Shown: positions 47,791 through 63,587 of the stretch, in pieces
Layout: each line of letters starts with the position of its first letter
Numbering within the stretch: position 1 is the first letter of the stretch
NCBI GenBank assembly: GCA_963773625.1
Contig: CAVZCJ010000009.1
Coordinates: 1 to 64,000, forward strand
Direction of reading: 5' to 3'
Length of the DNA stretch: 64,000 bases
From: DATARH01 sp963773625
Lineage (GTDB): Bacteria; Pseudomonadota; Alphaproteobacteria; ATCC43930; CGMCC-115725
Position numbers and translations under genes: made by a program
The notes under the pieces: model-generated
Seen by the model: the letters and a program-made list of their open reading frames with translations, nothing else
What the model was told of the DNA's origin: nothing
Database searches by the model: none

Positions 47791-48012
47791 TCAGCAGGGC
47801 GCGCACCAGCAGTGCAATCCGGCCGGCCCGCAGACCCAATGCATGCCCGGCCGGCAGTGGGCGTTGGGACCGCCGCATGCGGCGTGCTGGATCGGGCTGT
47901 ACGGCCCGGCCAGCGGTACAGGCGATGCCGGCGGAGCGGCGCTAGCCTGGAAGGCGAGCGCACCCAATGCCGCCGTCGCGGCAATAGCGGCAGCGATAAG
48001 GAGCTTGCGCAT
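47791..48012 (-). CDS. Small exported Cys-rich protein
   Basis: 73 residues. MRKLLIAAAIAATAALGALA is a clear signal peptide, cut near ASA. The mature part is short, Pro-rich and has six cysteines (ACGG, HCRPGMHWVCG, HCWCAPC), so it should be disulfide-bonded or bind metal. The repeat of GP and CG patterns gives no family. The gene stands alone between the phosphoesterase and urtE. Confidence 0.7.
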   Translation of the reverse strand: MRKLLIAAAIAATAALGALAFQASAAPPASPVPLAGPYSPIQHAACGGPNAHCRPGMHWVCGPAGLHCWCAPC

Positions 48013-48116
48013 CGGTCTTACCCCTCATGGTTGCCTCGTTCGCGGGGCTAAGGTTCTCACTGTTCGGTAGATTTTGCTAGCGCGTGTTGAAACCGTTACG
48101 GCGGGCGGGGGCCGGT

Positions 48117-48812
48117 TCAGACGGTGAGATAGGCGCGAACGGCGGTTTCATCCATCGCGTCGCCGCGGCCGCTGAGCACGACCTCGCCGCGCTGCATCAC
48201 CACATAGGCGGCGCCAAGGTCGCGCGCGAACTCGAAATACTGCTCGACCAGCAGAATTGCCATGTCGCCGCGCTCCGCCAGGCTTTCGATCACGCGGCCG
48301 ATATCCTTGATGATCGACGGCTGGATCCCCTCGGTCGGCTCGTCGAGAATCAACAGGCGGGGCCGCATGATGAGCGCCCGGGCAATCGCCAGCTGCTGCT
48401 GCTGCCCGCCCGACAAATCGCCGCCCTGCCGCCCGAGCATCTCCTTCAACACCGGGAACAGGGTGTAGATCTCGCCGGGAATTTGGCGGAGATGACGCGG
48501 CAGCATCGCGAACCCGGTCTGCAGGTTCTCCAGCACCGTCAGGCGCGGAAAGATCTCGCGCCCTTGCGGCACCAGCGCCAAACCCGCGCGCGCCCGGTCG
48601 TATGGCGCCAGATGAGTGATCTCCTTGTCTTCCCAGAAGATGTGCCCGGAGCGAATCGGCTGCAGCCCAAAGATGGCGCGCAACAGGCTGCTCTTGCCCA
48701 CCCCGTTGCGGCCGAGGATGCAGGTGACTTCACCCTTCTTGGCCGACAGCTGGACCCCGCGCAGGGTGTGGCTCGCGCCGTAGAAGAGATCGATCCCGTG
48801 AACCTCGAGCAT
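48117..48812 (-). CDS. urtE: Urea ABC transporter ATP-binding protein UrtE
   Basis: Intact, 231 residues. Walker A is GRNGVGKSS, the signature is LSGGQQQQLAIARAL and Walker B LLILDEPTEG. It is the LivF-type ATPase of the branched-chain/urea transporter family. It starts 3 bp after urtD and ends the operon urtABCDE. The EGIQPSIIKDIGRVI segment is shared with UrtE proteins. It powers high-affinity urea uptake. Confidence 0.92.
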   Translation of the reverse strand: MLEVHGIDLFYGASHTLRGVQLSAKKGEVTCILGRNGVGKSSLLRAIFGLQPIRSGHIFWEDKEITHLAPYDRARAGLALVPQGREIFPRLTVLENLQTGFAMLPRHLRQIPGEIYTLFPVLKEMLGRQGGDLSGGQQQQLAIARALIMRPRLLILDEPTEGIQPSIIKDIGRVIESLAERGDMAILLVEQYFEFARDLGAAYVVMQRGEVVLSGRGDAMDETAVRAYLTV

Positions 48813-48815
48813 CGC

Positions 48816-49559
48816 TCAGCGCCCGAGATAGACTTCGATGACGCGCGGATCGTCCTGGATCTCGTCGATCGATCCCTCCGCCAATACCGATCCCTCGTGC
48901 AGCACCGTCACCTTGACGCCCAGCGCGCGGACGAAGGCCATATCGTGCTCGACGACGACGAGGCTGCGGGTGCGGTTGATGTCGCGCAACAGCTCGGCGG
49001 TCTCCGCGGTTTCCGCGTCGCTCATCCCGGCGACCGGCTCGTCGACCAGCAACAGCTGCGGCTCCTGGGCCAGCAGCATCCCGATCTCCAGCCACTGCTT
49101 CTGGCCATGCGACAGGTCGCCGGCGCGGCGGTCGCGGTCGTCGACGAGCCGGATCGTCGTCAACAGCTCGTCGATACGCTCGCGTTCGGCCGGCTTCTCG
49201 CGCGCCCATAGCATGAAGCTCGGATTGCGGTCGCCGGCCAGCGACAACAACAGGTTCTCGCGCACCGATAGCGGCTCGAACACGGTCGGCCGCTGGAACT
49301 TGCGGCCGATACCGAGCCGGGCGATTGCCGGCTCGTCGAGCCGTGTCAGATCGTGCAGCCGGTCGAAAATGAGGACGCCGCTGTCTGGCTTGGTCTTGCC
49401 GGTGATCACATCCATCATCGTCGTCTTGCCGGCGCCGTTGGGACCGATCACCGCGCGCAGTTCGCCAGGCTCGAGGGTCAACGACAGCGCATTCAGCGCC
49501 TTGAACCCGTCGAAGGTGACCGTGATGTCCTCGAGCACGAGCAGCGGTTCGTCGCTCAT
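48816..49559 (-). CDS. urtD: Urea ABC transporter ATP-binding protein UrtD
   Basis: Intact, 247 residues. Walker A is GPNGAGKTT, the signature reads LSHGQKQWLEIGMLL (HGQ in place of GGQ, as usual in UrtD and LivG), and Walker B LLLVDEPVAGM. The start overlaps urtC. It pairs with UrtE on the cytoplasmic side of the UrtBC channel. Confidence 0.92.
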   Translation of the reverse strand: MSDEPLLVLEDITVTFDGFKALNALSLTLEPGELRAVIGPNGAGKTTMMDVITGKTKPDSGVLIFDRLHDLTRLDEPAIARLGIGRKFQRPTVFEPLSVRENLLLSLAGDRNPSFMLWAREKPAERERIDELLTTIRLVDDRDRRAGDLSHGQKQWLEIGMLLAQEPQLLLVDEPVAGMSDAETAETAELLRDINRTRSLVVVEHDMAFVRALGVKVTVLHEGSVLAEGSIDEIQDDPRVIEVYLGR

Positions 49560-50702
49560 CCGGCGAGCTCCCGCGCCGCCGACTCAGCTGCCGCGGCGCC
49601 GGGCGCGGTCTTCGGAGCCGGCTCTACCTCGGCGGTCGGGCCGCGCAGCATCAACAGACCGATGATGCCGCGCGGCAGCAGCAGCGTGACGAGGATGAAC
49701 AGCCCGCCGATCGCGAACAGCCAGATCTCCGGCAGCGCGCTGGTCAACCACGTCTTGCCGAGATTGACGAGGACCGCGCCGAGGATCGCGCCGGTGAGGG
49801 TGCCGCGACCGCCCACCGCGACCCAAATTACCGCCTCGATCGAGTTGCCCGGCGCGAACTCGGACGGGTTGATGATCCCGACCTGCGGTACATAGAGCGC
49901 GCCGCCGATCCCGGCCAGCATGGCCGAGACGACCCAGATCACCAGCTTGTAGGATTCTGGGCGGTAGCCGAGAAACCGGGTGCGGGCCTCGGCATCGCGC
50001 ACCGCGATCAGCACCTTGCCGAAGCGCGAGCGGGTCATGCCGCGTGCGAGCAGAAAGGCCGCCGACAACACCGCCGCAGCTGATCAGCATGAGCCCGGCC
50101 GATGTAGCCTCGCTATTGAGCGGGAGGCCGACGATGTCTTTGAAATCGGTCATCCCATTGTTGCCGCCAAACCCCATGTCGTTGCGGAAGAAGGCGAGCA
50201 TCAGGGCGTAGGTCATCGCCTGCGTGATGATCGAGAGATAGACGCCCGAAACGCGCGAGCGAAAGGCGAACCAGCCGAAGGCGAACGCCAGCAACCCCGG
50301 CACGATCATCATCATCGGCAGTGCAAACCAGAAATGATCGAAGCCCTGCCAGTACCAGGGCAGCTGCTTCCAGCCGATAAACACCATAAAATCCGGCAGG
50401 ATCGGGTTGGCATAGACGCCGCGCGCGCCGATCTCGCGCATCAGGTACATGCCCATGCAATAACCGCCGAGCGCAAAGAACGCACCGTGGCCGAGCGTGA
50501 GAATGCCGGCGTATCCCCACACCAGATCGATCGCCAGCGCGAGGATCGCGTAGCACAGGTACTTGCCGACGAGGGACACCGCGAAATTCGGCACGTGCGC
50601 GGCGCTGGTCGGCGGCGTGAACAGGTTGAGCGCGGCCAACAGCCCGGCCACACCGAGAACACAGCCCAGGGTGATCGCGGTAAGCCGGTCGTAGCGGATC
50701 AT
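49556..50702 (-). CDS. urtC: Urea ABC transporter permease UrtC
   Basis: About 381 residues, the LivM-type permease. Hydrophobic helices occupy most of the protein; YAILALAIDLVWGYAGILTL and LGHGAFFALGGYCMGMYL are signature stretches and WVAVGGRGTLTGAILGA is the conserved late loop. One extra T near 50085 breaks the frame in LISAAVLSAAFLLA. The start overlaps the urtB stop by an ATGA, and the end overlaps urtD in the same way, so translation is coupled. Confidence 0.9.
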
Positions 50703-52341
50703 GCCTCGGCCACCCGGCCCTTGAGCGGGAACAGCCCGCCCGGGCGGCGCTGGATGAACAGAATCAACAGCCACCAGCACGAAGATTTTGGCGAGGACCG
50801 CGCCGGCGAACGGCTCGATGAACTTGTCGACGACCCCGAGCAGCACCGCCCCGACCAGGGTTCCCCAGAGATTGCCGACCCCACCGACAACGACAACGAT
50901 GAAACTGTCGATGATGTAGTTCTGGCCGAGATTGGGACTGACATTGTCGATCTGCGACAACGCCACCCCCGCCATACCGGCGATGCCCGAGCCCAGCCCG
51001 AAGGTCAGCGCATCGATCAGCGGCGTGCGAATTCCCATCGCCGCCGCCATACGCCGGTTTTGCGTGACGGCGCGGATGCTGCGGCCGAGCCCGCCCCAGC
51101 GCAGCGTCGCCATCAGCGCACCGAGAACCAGCGTCGCAAACAGAATGATCCACAGCCGATTCACCGTCAGGGTCAATCCGCCGAGTTGAAGCGAGCCGCT
51201 CATCCAAGCGGGCGACGAGACATCCTGGTTGGTCGGGCCGAAGATGCTGCGCACGGCCTGCTGCAGAATGAGGCTGAGGCCCCAGGTGGCGAGCAGCGTC
51301 TCGAGCGGCCGGCCATAGAGGAAGCGGATCAGCGTGCGCTCGATAATGACGCCAAGCGCACCGGCCACGACGAAAGCCGCGGGCACCGCGATCAGCAGGC
51401 CGAATTGGTCGAGCGCCGGGGCGAAGGCGGCGATCAGGCGCTGCACAACAAAGGTCGTGTAGGCGCCGGTCATCACCATCTCGCCATGCGCCATGTTGAT
51501 GACGCCCATCACGCCGAAGGTAATCGCCAGCCCCGATGCCGCGAGCAGCAGCACGGCGCCGAGGCTGATGCCGTAATAGACGTTCTCGGCAAGCCCCCAG
51601 AGCTCCATTCTGCGGTCGATTCCGGCGATCGCCGCAGCAACCGCCGCGGCGACCGGCGGCGGCTGGTTCTCCAGCGACTGGAGCAGATTGCGCGATTGCA
51701 GGTCGGCACGGCCGGCAAGCTCGTTGACCGCGGCGATCCGATCGGCGTCGGAGCCGGCCCCGGATTTGAGCAGGGCGGCCGCAGTGCGCTTCGCGCAGGA
51801 CGCGCGCGACGCCGGCGTCCTGCTCGCCGGCGAGCGCCTTCTCGATCAGTGGCAGCGCGCCGGGATCGGCCGAGAGAAACAGCGCCTCGGCGGCCTTGCG
51901 CCGCACGGCGGGATCTTTGGAGAACAGGTCGAGGGCACCCTCCGCGGTCTCGATCGCGGCCCGAACCGTATCGCTGACGATGACTTTACGGATGTTGTTT
52001 GGGGCTGGGGCATCGATCGGGTCACCGGTGCGGGCGTCGACGTAACCCTTGTCGGTGCGGATATAGAGCGGCGGATCGGGGCGCGGCCATTTCCAGGCAT
52101 ATAGCTTGCCATCACGCAGAGCGTCGAGAACCGCAGCAGCGCGAGGGTTGCCCGAGATCGCGAGCGCGGTCACCCCCCGCGCCTCGACATCGGCCGAGGT
52201 GGCGGCGATGTCGGCGAACGGATCTTGCTGAGCTCGCGCCGCCTCCGGCAATGCCATAAGCAGCGCGAGCAGCACAGCGACAAGGAGGGCGTGCGGGAGG
52301 GTGCCCTGGCGACGAACGCCTTCCCGCAACGCTAGGCCCAT
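50699..52341 (-). CDS. urtB: Urea ABC transporter permease UrtB
   Basis: About 546 residues: a signal-like N-terminus (ALLVAVLLALLMALPEAARA), an extracytoplasmic helical domain of about 230 residues that distinguishes UrtB from LivH, and a permease half starting near MELWGLAENVYYGISLGAVL. The conserved GVINMAHGEMVMTGAYTT, FGPTNQDVSSPAW and VGGVGNLWGTLVGA are seen. Frame changes near 51797 and 50772 are one extra base each. It overlaps urtC and starts 5 bp after urtA. Confidence 0.9.
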
Positions 52342-52346
52342 AGTCC

Positions 52347-53699
52347 TCAGGCCTTTTTCGTTCCGAGACACTTGCCGGCGACGACGTCGTAGCTGCCACA
52401 CGACATCGGCGGCAGCCAATCGCCGATCAGGTTCTTGCTCTCCGGAAGATAGGGCGACCAGGGCTGGGCGACGACAAGCCCGGGGGTTTGCCAGACAACG
52501 TTGAACATGCCGTCGGCCTGCACCTCGCCGATCAGCACCGGCTTGGTCAGGTGATGGTTCGGCATCATCGTCGCAAAATCGCCCGATAGGTTGGGGTGCG
52601 AGACACCAATCATCGCGTCGATTACTGCGTCATGATCGGTCGTGCCCGCCTTCTCGACAGCCTTCACCCACATGTTGAAGCCGATGTAATGGGCTTCCAT
52701 CGGGTCGTTGAAGACGCGCTTGTCGTCGTTCGCCGCCTTCTTGAACGCGGCGACCACTTCCTTGTTGAGGGGCGTGTCGACGCTCTGGAAGTAGTTCCAT
52801 GCGGCCAGATGCCCGACCAGGGGCTTGGTGTCGATGCCGGCGAGTTCCTGTTCGCCGACGCTGAACGCGACGACGGGAATATCGGTGGCTTTGATCCCCT
52901 GGTTCCCAAGCTCCTTGTAGAACGGCACATTGGCGTCGCCGTTGATCGTCGACACCACGGCAGTCTTCTTGCCAGCGGAGCCGAACGCCTTGATCTTGGC
53001 GACCTCGGCCTGCCAGTCGGAATACCCGAATGGCGTGTAGTTGATCATGATGTCAGCCGGCGCGACGCCCTTCGCCTTCAGATAGGCTTCGAGAATCTTG
53101 TTGGTGGTGCGCGGATAGACGTAGTCGGTGCCTTCGAGCACCCAGCGCTTCACGCTGACCTGATCCATCAGGTAGTCGACCGCCGGAACCGCCTGCTGAT
53201 TGACCGCCGCGCCGGTGTAGAACACGTTGCGGCTGCACTCCTGCCCCTCGTACTGCACCGGATAGAGCAGGATGCCGTTCAATTGCTCGAACACCGGCAG
53301 AACCGACTTGCGCGACACCGAGGTCCAGCAGCCGAACACCGCCGCGACCTTGTCGACCGAGATCAGCTGCTTGGCCTTCTCGGCGAACAGCGGCCAATTG
53401 GAGGCTGGATCGACGACCACCGGCTGCAGCTGGCGACCCAGCACGCCCCCCTTGGCGTTCTGCTGGGCGATGAGCATCAGCATGACGTCCTTCAAGGGGG
53501 ACTCGCTGATCGCCATGGTGCCCGACAGCGAGTGCAGAATGCCGACCTTGATCGGCTCGCCCCCGCTGGGCGGGGCCGTCTGCGCATGCGCCTGCGGTAT
53601 CAGGCTCGGCAGCGAGCCGATGCTCGAAGCGCCAAGAGCCAGCCCGGCGCCGAGCAGGCCAAGCCTGCGGCGATCGATCTTGAAACCGTCAGATGACAT
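52347..53699 (-). CDS. urtA: Urea ABC transporter substrate-binding protein UrtA
   Basis: Intact, 450 residues from ATG 53699. The N-terminus DRRRLGLLGAGLALG is a twin-arginine-like signal followed by AHAQT, so export is likely through Tat. The ligand-binding core has GILHSLSGTMAISE, FGCWTSVSRKSVLPV, NGILLYPVQYEGQECS and YVYPRTTNKILEAYL, all typical of UrtA. A longer frame to 53819 would bury the signal and I reject it. GGGGAGAT precedes the start. Confidence 0.93.
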   Translation of the reverse strand: MSSDGFKIDRRRLGLLGAGLALGASSIGSLPSLIPQAHAQTAPPSGGEPIKVGILHSLSGTMAISESPLKDVMLMLIAQQNAKGGVLGRQLQPVVVDPASNWPLFAEKAKQLISVDKVAAVFGCWTSVSRKSVLPVFEQLNGILLYPVQYEGQECSRNVFYTGAAVNQQAVPAVDYLMDQVSVKRWVLEGTDYVYPRTTNKILEAYLKAKGVAPADIMINYTPFGYSDWQAEVAKIKAFGSAGKKTAVVSTINGDANVPFYKELGNQGIKATDIPVVAFSVGEQELAGIDTKPLVGHLAAWNYFQSVDTPLNKEVVAAFKKAANDDKRVFNDPMEAHYIGFNMWVKAVEKAGTTDHDAVIDAMIGVSHPNLSGDFATMMPNHHLTKPVLIGEVQADGMFNVVWQTPGLVVAQPWSPYLPESKNLIGDWLPPMSCGSYDVVAGKCLGTKKA

Positions 53700-53789
53700 T
53701 AGGATCTCCCCATTCTCGCAGTCGGCGCACGGCGAGGACGCCGGCGTCTCGGGGAGGTTCAGCAAGATAGGGGCCAAAGCGGACAAAAC

Positions 53790-53817
53790 GTGCAATTCGC
53801 TGCAGCCGACTTTGCAC
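53790..53817. promoter_or_regulatory. Inverted repeat upstream of urtA
   Basis: GTGCAA (53790-53795) and TTGCAC (53812-53817) face each other across 16 bp, about 90-120 bp before the urtA start. It could be an operator, but it does not fit the NtrC consensus (TGCACC-N5-GGTGCA). Confidence 0.3.
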
Positions 53818-53870
53818 AATTCTTAGTCACGCCTAATTTCTAGGCGGCTGGCGGATTCTTGGGCGGGGAA

Positions 53871-53947
53871 TGGTAGGCCCGGCAGGACTCGAACCTGCGA
53901 CAGCGCCGTTATGAGCGGCGAGTTCTAACCAGCTGAACTACGGGCCC
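53871..53947 (-). tRNA. tRNA with CAU anticodon, probably tRNA-Ile2 (k2CAU)
   Basis: 77 nt on the minus strand with encoded CCA. The acceptor stem is GGGCCCG/CGGGCCT, the anticodon stem CGCCG/CGGCG encloses CTCATAA, and the T loop is TTCGAGT. The anticodon is CAT. The pairs C4-G69 and C5-G68, which the lysidine synthetase TilS uses, favour isoleucine tRNA with lysidine at position 34 rather than elongator methionine. G1-U72 excludes an initiator only weakly, but the fully paired stem and the absence of three G-C pairs at the anticodon base also speak against initiator. Confidence 0.9.
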
Positions 53948-53961
53948 ACCAGGAAACAACA

Positions 53962-54051
53962 TAACGGTCATGGCTGGGCTTGTCCCGGTCATCTACATTC
54001 GCAGCGCAACACCGCCCGTCGCGGATGCCCGGGCCGAGTCCGGCATAACGA
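53962..54051. repeat. Pair of inverted REP-like repeats
   Basis: A copy of the element at 9019-9050 (GGTCATGGCTGGGCTTGTCC, 53966-53985) is followed by a mirrored copy, GATGCCCGGGCCGAGTCCGG and CATAACG, at about 54025-54051. Together they form a BIME-like unit between the tRNA and the end of rpoD. Confidence 0.6.
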
Positions 54052-54063
54052 AAGGAAACGTGA

Positions 54064-56055
<1,992 letters not shown>

Positions 56056-56129
56056 GCCGTCGTCCCTAAGCGTTGGGCGCCTCGCGAGCCCGGTCGCTCT
56101 CGAGGACACGCCGTTGAATTCCATGAGAC

Positions 56130-57947
56130 TTACCGCGGACTCATGCCCTCTGCCCGGCTAGGCGGGAACTCGTCCTCGGAAAAGCCCTCCTGCTCCTCCC
56201 GCCCCTGGAGCGCCAGAAACCTCTCCCAGGCCTCCGGCGTCGTCAAATCGTCCACAGGATCGCCATCCTCGCGAACCATCCGAGTCACATGCGTCCAGCT
56301 CAGCCGAACCGTCTCGGCATCACCCACACGCGACAGGAACCCGGCATGGTCGGTCAATGACAACACGACCGCGTCCACGGTACTGGCGAACCCGTTGTGT
56401 CCTAGGTGTAGACGAAGCGCCTCGGCGTCAAGCCCTTTGGAGGTCGCATCAGCCTCTAAAATCGCCCGCCGCAGGCTATCAAGCTCAGGTTCCGGGAAGT
56501 CGAGCGCGGCGATCTCCTCGTGGGCCTCGCCGATCAGGAACGGATGATCGAGCAGCATGCCGATCAGCACCTCGCGCTGACGCCGCCCGGCCGCCGCCGG
56601 CGGTGGCGGCGTATCGCCGCGCAAAGCCGGCACCGGCAGACGTTGTCCGCGCCCGGGAGCGCGGCCCGGAACTCGCCCTAGCGAAAACAGCTTGTCGCGC
56701 AAGAAACGGCGGTATTGCTCCTGCACCGAACGGTCGGCGATTTGCTCGCAGTCAGCCATCAGCCGGCGTTCTAGATCGGCGCGCCGCTCGGGCGTGTCGA
56801 TCGATTTCGCGTCGAGTTCCGACCTCCATAACATCTCGGCCAGCGGCTTCGCCCCGCGCAGCACCTCGGTAAACGCAGGAGCGCCCGAACGGCGGATCAA
56901 CGAGTCAGGGTCCTCACCGGGCGGCAGCGTGACGAAGCGCAGGCTGTGGCCGGGCTTCAACAGCGGCAATGCCCGATGGAGCGCCCTGAGCGCAGCGCGC
57001 TGGCCGGCCGCGTCGCCGTCGAAGCACAGCACCGGTTCGGGCGCAAGCCGCCACAACTCGGCGAGATGCGCTTCCGTGAGTGCAGTGCCAAGCGGCGCGA
57101 CGGCGGTCGGAAATCCGGCGCGGTGCAGCGCGATCACGTCCATGTAGCCTTCGGTGACGATCGCGCCCGCGCCGCCCGCCTCGGCCTCTTTCGCGGCGTT
57201 TATCCGCGCCGCCGACAGGCCATAGAGCACCCTTCCCTTCTCGAACAACGGGTGCTCCGGCGAATTGAGGTATTTCGGCATCGCGTCGCCGAGCGCGCGG
57301 CCGCCAAAGGCGATGACCCGCCCGGCGCGGTCGCCGATCGGGAAGATCACCCGCTCGCGGAAATAGTCGTAGGGCTCGCCGCCAAAGTCGGAGGCGTGCA
57401 GCAGACCCGCTTCCATCAGGAGCGGCAGCGGGAATTCGGGCGTGAGCGCGCGGCGCAGCGCCGAGCGGTCTTCGCCAGCCCAGCCGAGCCGGAAGCGGCG
57501 CATCGTCTCATCGTCGAGGCCGCGCGACGCTAGGTACTCGCGGCCGCGCGCCCCGCCGTGCGACCACAGCTGCTCCTCGTAGAATTTGGCCGCCGCCGCC
57601 AGCGCTTCGAGCAGCGTCTTCTGGCGCTGCGCCTTTTCGCGCTCCTGCGGGGTTTGCTGGGGCACCGCGACGCCGGCGATGCCGGCCAGCCGCTCGATCG
57701 CCTCGATGAAATCGAGGTTTTCCGAGCGCATCACCCAGCCGATGGCGTCGCCATGCGCACCGCAGCCGAAACAGTGGAAGAACCCCTTGTCCTCGACGAC
57801 GTAGAAGGACGGCGTCTTTTCGTTGTGAAACGGGCACAGCCCGCCGAACTCGCGGCCCTTGCGGGTGAGACGCACGCGCTTGCCGACCAGATCGGCGAGC
57901 GACACCCGCGACCTCAGCTCGTCGAGAAATCCGGGAGGAAAGGCCAT
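56130..57947 (-). CDS. dnaG: DNA primase DnaG
   Basis: Intact, 605 residues. The zinc site is CPFHNEKTPSF and HCFGCGAHGD (Cys38, His41, Cys59, Cys62). The catalytic core has RVIFPIGDRAGRVIAFGGR and the TOPRIM motifs VTEGYMDVIAL and LCFDGDAAGQRA. The C-terminal helicase-binding domain follows a Pro-rich linker. It makes RNA primers for lagging-strand synthesis. Upstream of rpoD and downstream of yqeY. Confidence 0.97.
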   Translation of the reverse strand: MAFPPGFLDELRSRVSLADLVGKRVRLTRKGREFGGLCPFHNEKTPSFYVVEDKGFFHCFGCGAHGDAIGWVMRSENLDFIEAIERLAGIAGVAVPQQTPQEREKAQRQKTLLEALAAAAKFYEEQLWSHGGARGREYLASRGLDDETMRRFRLGWAGEDRSALRRALTPEFPLPLLMEAGLLHASDFGGEPYDYFRERVIFPIGDRAGRVIAFGGRALGDAMPKYLNSPEHPLFEKGRVLYGLSAARINAAKEAEAGGAGAIVTEGYMDVIALHRAGFPTAVAPLGTALTEAHLAELWRLAPEPVLCFDGDAAGQRAALRALHRALPLLKPGHSLRFVTLPPGEDPDSLIRRSGAPAFTEVLRGAKPLAEMLWRSELDAKSIDTPERRADLERRLMADCEQIADRSVQEQYRRFLRDKLFSLGRVPGRAPGRGQRLPVPALRGDTPPPPAAAGRRQREVLIGMLLDHPFLIGEAHEEIAALDFPEPELDSLRRAILEADATSKGLDAEALRLHLGHNGFASTVDAVVLSLTDHAGFLSRVGDAETVRLSWTHVTRMVREDGDPVDDLTTPEAWERFLALQGREEQEGFSEDEFPPSRAEGMSPR

Positions 57948-58003
57948 AGGCGGCGGCTAACCCTGAACCTGCATGCGGTCTCCTACCCTATGTATGGCGA
58001 CTC

Positions 58004-58459
58004 TTACCCGAGCAGCCGCTTCACGACCGCGCCCGCCTTGGCCAGGTCGATCACCCCGGCATGACGCTCGCGCAGTGCCGCCATCACCTTGCCCATGTCC
58101 TTGATCCCGGCCGCGCCCGATTCGGCGATCGCCGCCTTCGCCGCCGCCTCGATCCCGGCATCGTCCATCTGTTGCGGCAGGAAGCTCTCGATGACCGCGA
58201 TCTCCTCGCTCTCCTGCTGCGCCAGTTCCGGACGGTTGCCCTTCCGATACAGCTCGATCAATTCGCGGCGCTGCTTGACCATGCCTTGCAGCATGCGCTG
58301 GATTTCCGATTCGGGAATCTCAGCCTTGTTGCCATCGCTGCGCGCCGCGATATCGCGGTCCTTGAGCGCCGCCATGATCAGCCGAACGGTCGACAAGGTA
58401 CGCGTATCCTTGGCGCGCAGCGCGGCTTTCATCCGCTCGGTAAAAGCCTCGCGCAACAT
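58004..58459 (-). CDS. yqeY: GatB/YqeY domain protein
   Basis: Intact, 151 residues. It starts MLREAFTERMKAALRAKD and has the YqeY pattern KQRRELIELYRKGNRPELAQ, ESFLPQQMDDAG and MGKVMAALRERHAG. The fold resembles the tail of GatB, which contacts tRNA in the amidotransferase, but the function of free YqeY is not settled. It is divergent from carA with a 208-bp gap that holds the carA promoter. Confidence 0.93.
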   Translation of the reverse strand: MLREAFTERMKAALRAKDTRTLSTVRLIMAALKDRDIAARSDGNKAEIPESEIQRMLQGMVKQRRELIELYRKGNRPELAQQESEEIAVIESFLPQQMDDAGIEAAAKAAIAESGAAGIKDMGKVMAALRERHAGVIDLAKAGAVVKRLLG

Positions 58460-58577
58460 TGGGTTACTCCTGCGCTCGCGGCATCCTCAAAAACTACCCG
58501 GTTCCGGGCGCCTTTGCAGCACTTTCAGCGGCCCGGACTAACCTATTGAATCTCCCAAATCTTCGCGCTCGACCCGG

Positions 58578-58605
58578 TTGACAAACAACCGCTTGTGTCT
58601 ATGTT
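58578..58605 (+). promoter_or_regulatory. Promoter of the carAB operon
   Basis: TTGACA (58578-58583), 16 bp, then TATGTT (58600-58605), about 60 bp before the carA ATG. It shows that the longer carA frame starting at 58578 cannot be the translated start. Confidence 0.6.
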
Positions 58606-58667
58606 CCCCGAAATTGGGCGCCGCGCCTCGCCAAGCGGCCCCCAAAATCCGGCAGGATCAGTCTTCG

Positions 58668-63076
<4,409 letters not shown>

Positions 63077-63113
63077 CCGCTAATTTTCCGACATCCGGGG
63101 TTAAAGAGCTGCG

Positions 63114-63587
63114 ATGAACAGGCTCCCGATGACATCCGACGGTTACAACCGGCTGCAGGAAGAGATCAAACGGCTCAAATCGACCGAACGGCCGGCGATC
63201 ATCCGCGCCATCGCGGAGGCGCGCACCCATGGCGACCTCTCGGAAAACGCCGAGTATCACGCGGCGCGCGAGCGGCAGAGCTTTATCGAAGGCCGGCTTG
63301 CCGAGCTCGAGGATAAGGTCGCGCGCGCCGAGGTCATCGACACCTCGAAACTGTCGGGCTCCGTGATCAAATTCGGCGCGACGGTCACTCTCGCCGACGA
63401 AGAAACCGACGAGGAGCAGACATTTCTCATCGTCGGCGAGGACGAGGCCGACGTCAAAGGCGGTAAGCTTTCGGTCACTTCGCCATTGGCTCGCGCGCTG
63501 ATCGGCAAGGGCAAGGGCGACAGCGTCGAAGTCTCGACCCCGCGCGGCAACAAATCCTATGAGGTCGTCACCGTCGCGTTCGGCTAG
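63114..63587 (+). CDS. greA: Transcription elongation factor GreA
   Basis: Intact, 157 residues. The long N-terminal coiled coil (GYNRLQEEIKRLK to HGDLSENAEYHAARE) carries the acidic tip residues of the DLSENAEY motif that stimulate RNA cleavage by stalled polymerase. The FKBP-like C-terminal domain ends NKSYEVVTV. It is 37 bp after carB in the same direction. Its stop overlaps the convergent Lrp-family gene by three bases. Confidence 0.96.
   Translation: MNRLPMTSDGYNRLQEEIKRLKSTERPAIIRAIAEARTHGDLSENAEYHAARERQSFIEGRLAELEDKVARAEVIDTSKLSGSVIKFGATVTLADEETDEEQTFLIVGEDEADVKGGKLSVTSPLARALIGKGKGDSVEVSTPRGNKSYEVVTVAFG

Noticed and set aside
58578..58667. Earlier carA start
   Set aside because: The added 30 codons overlap the -35 and -10 boxes of the carAB promoter and have no similarity to CarA.
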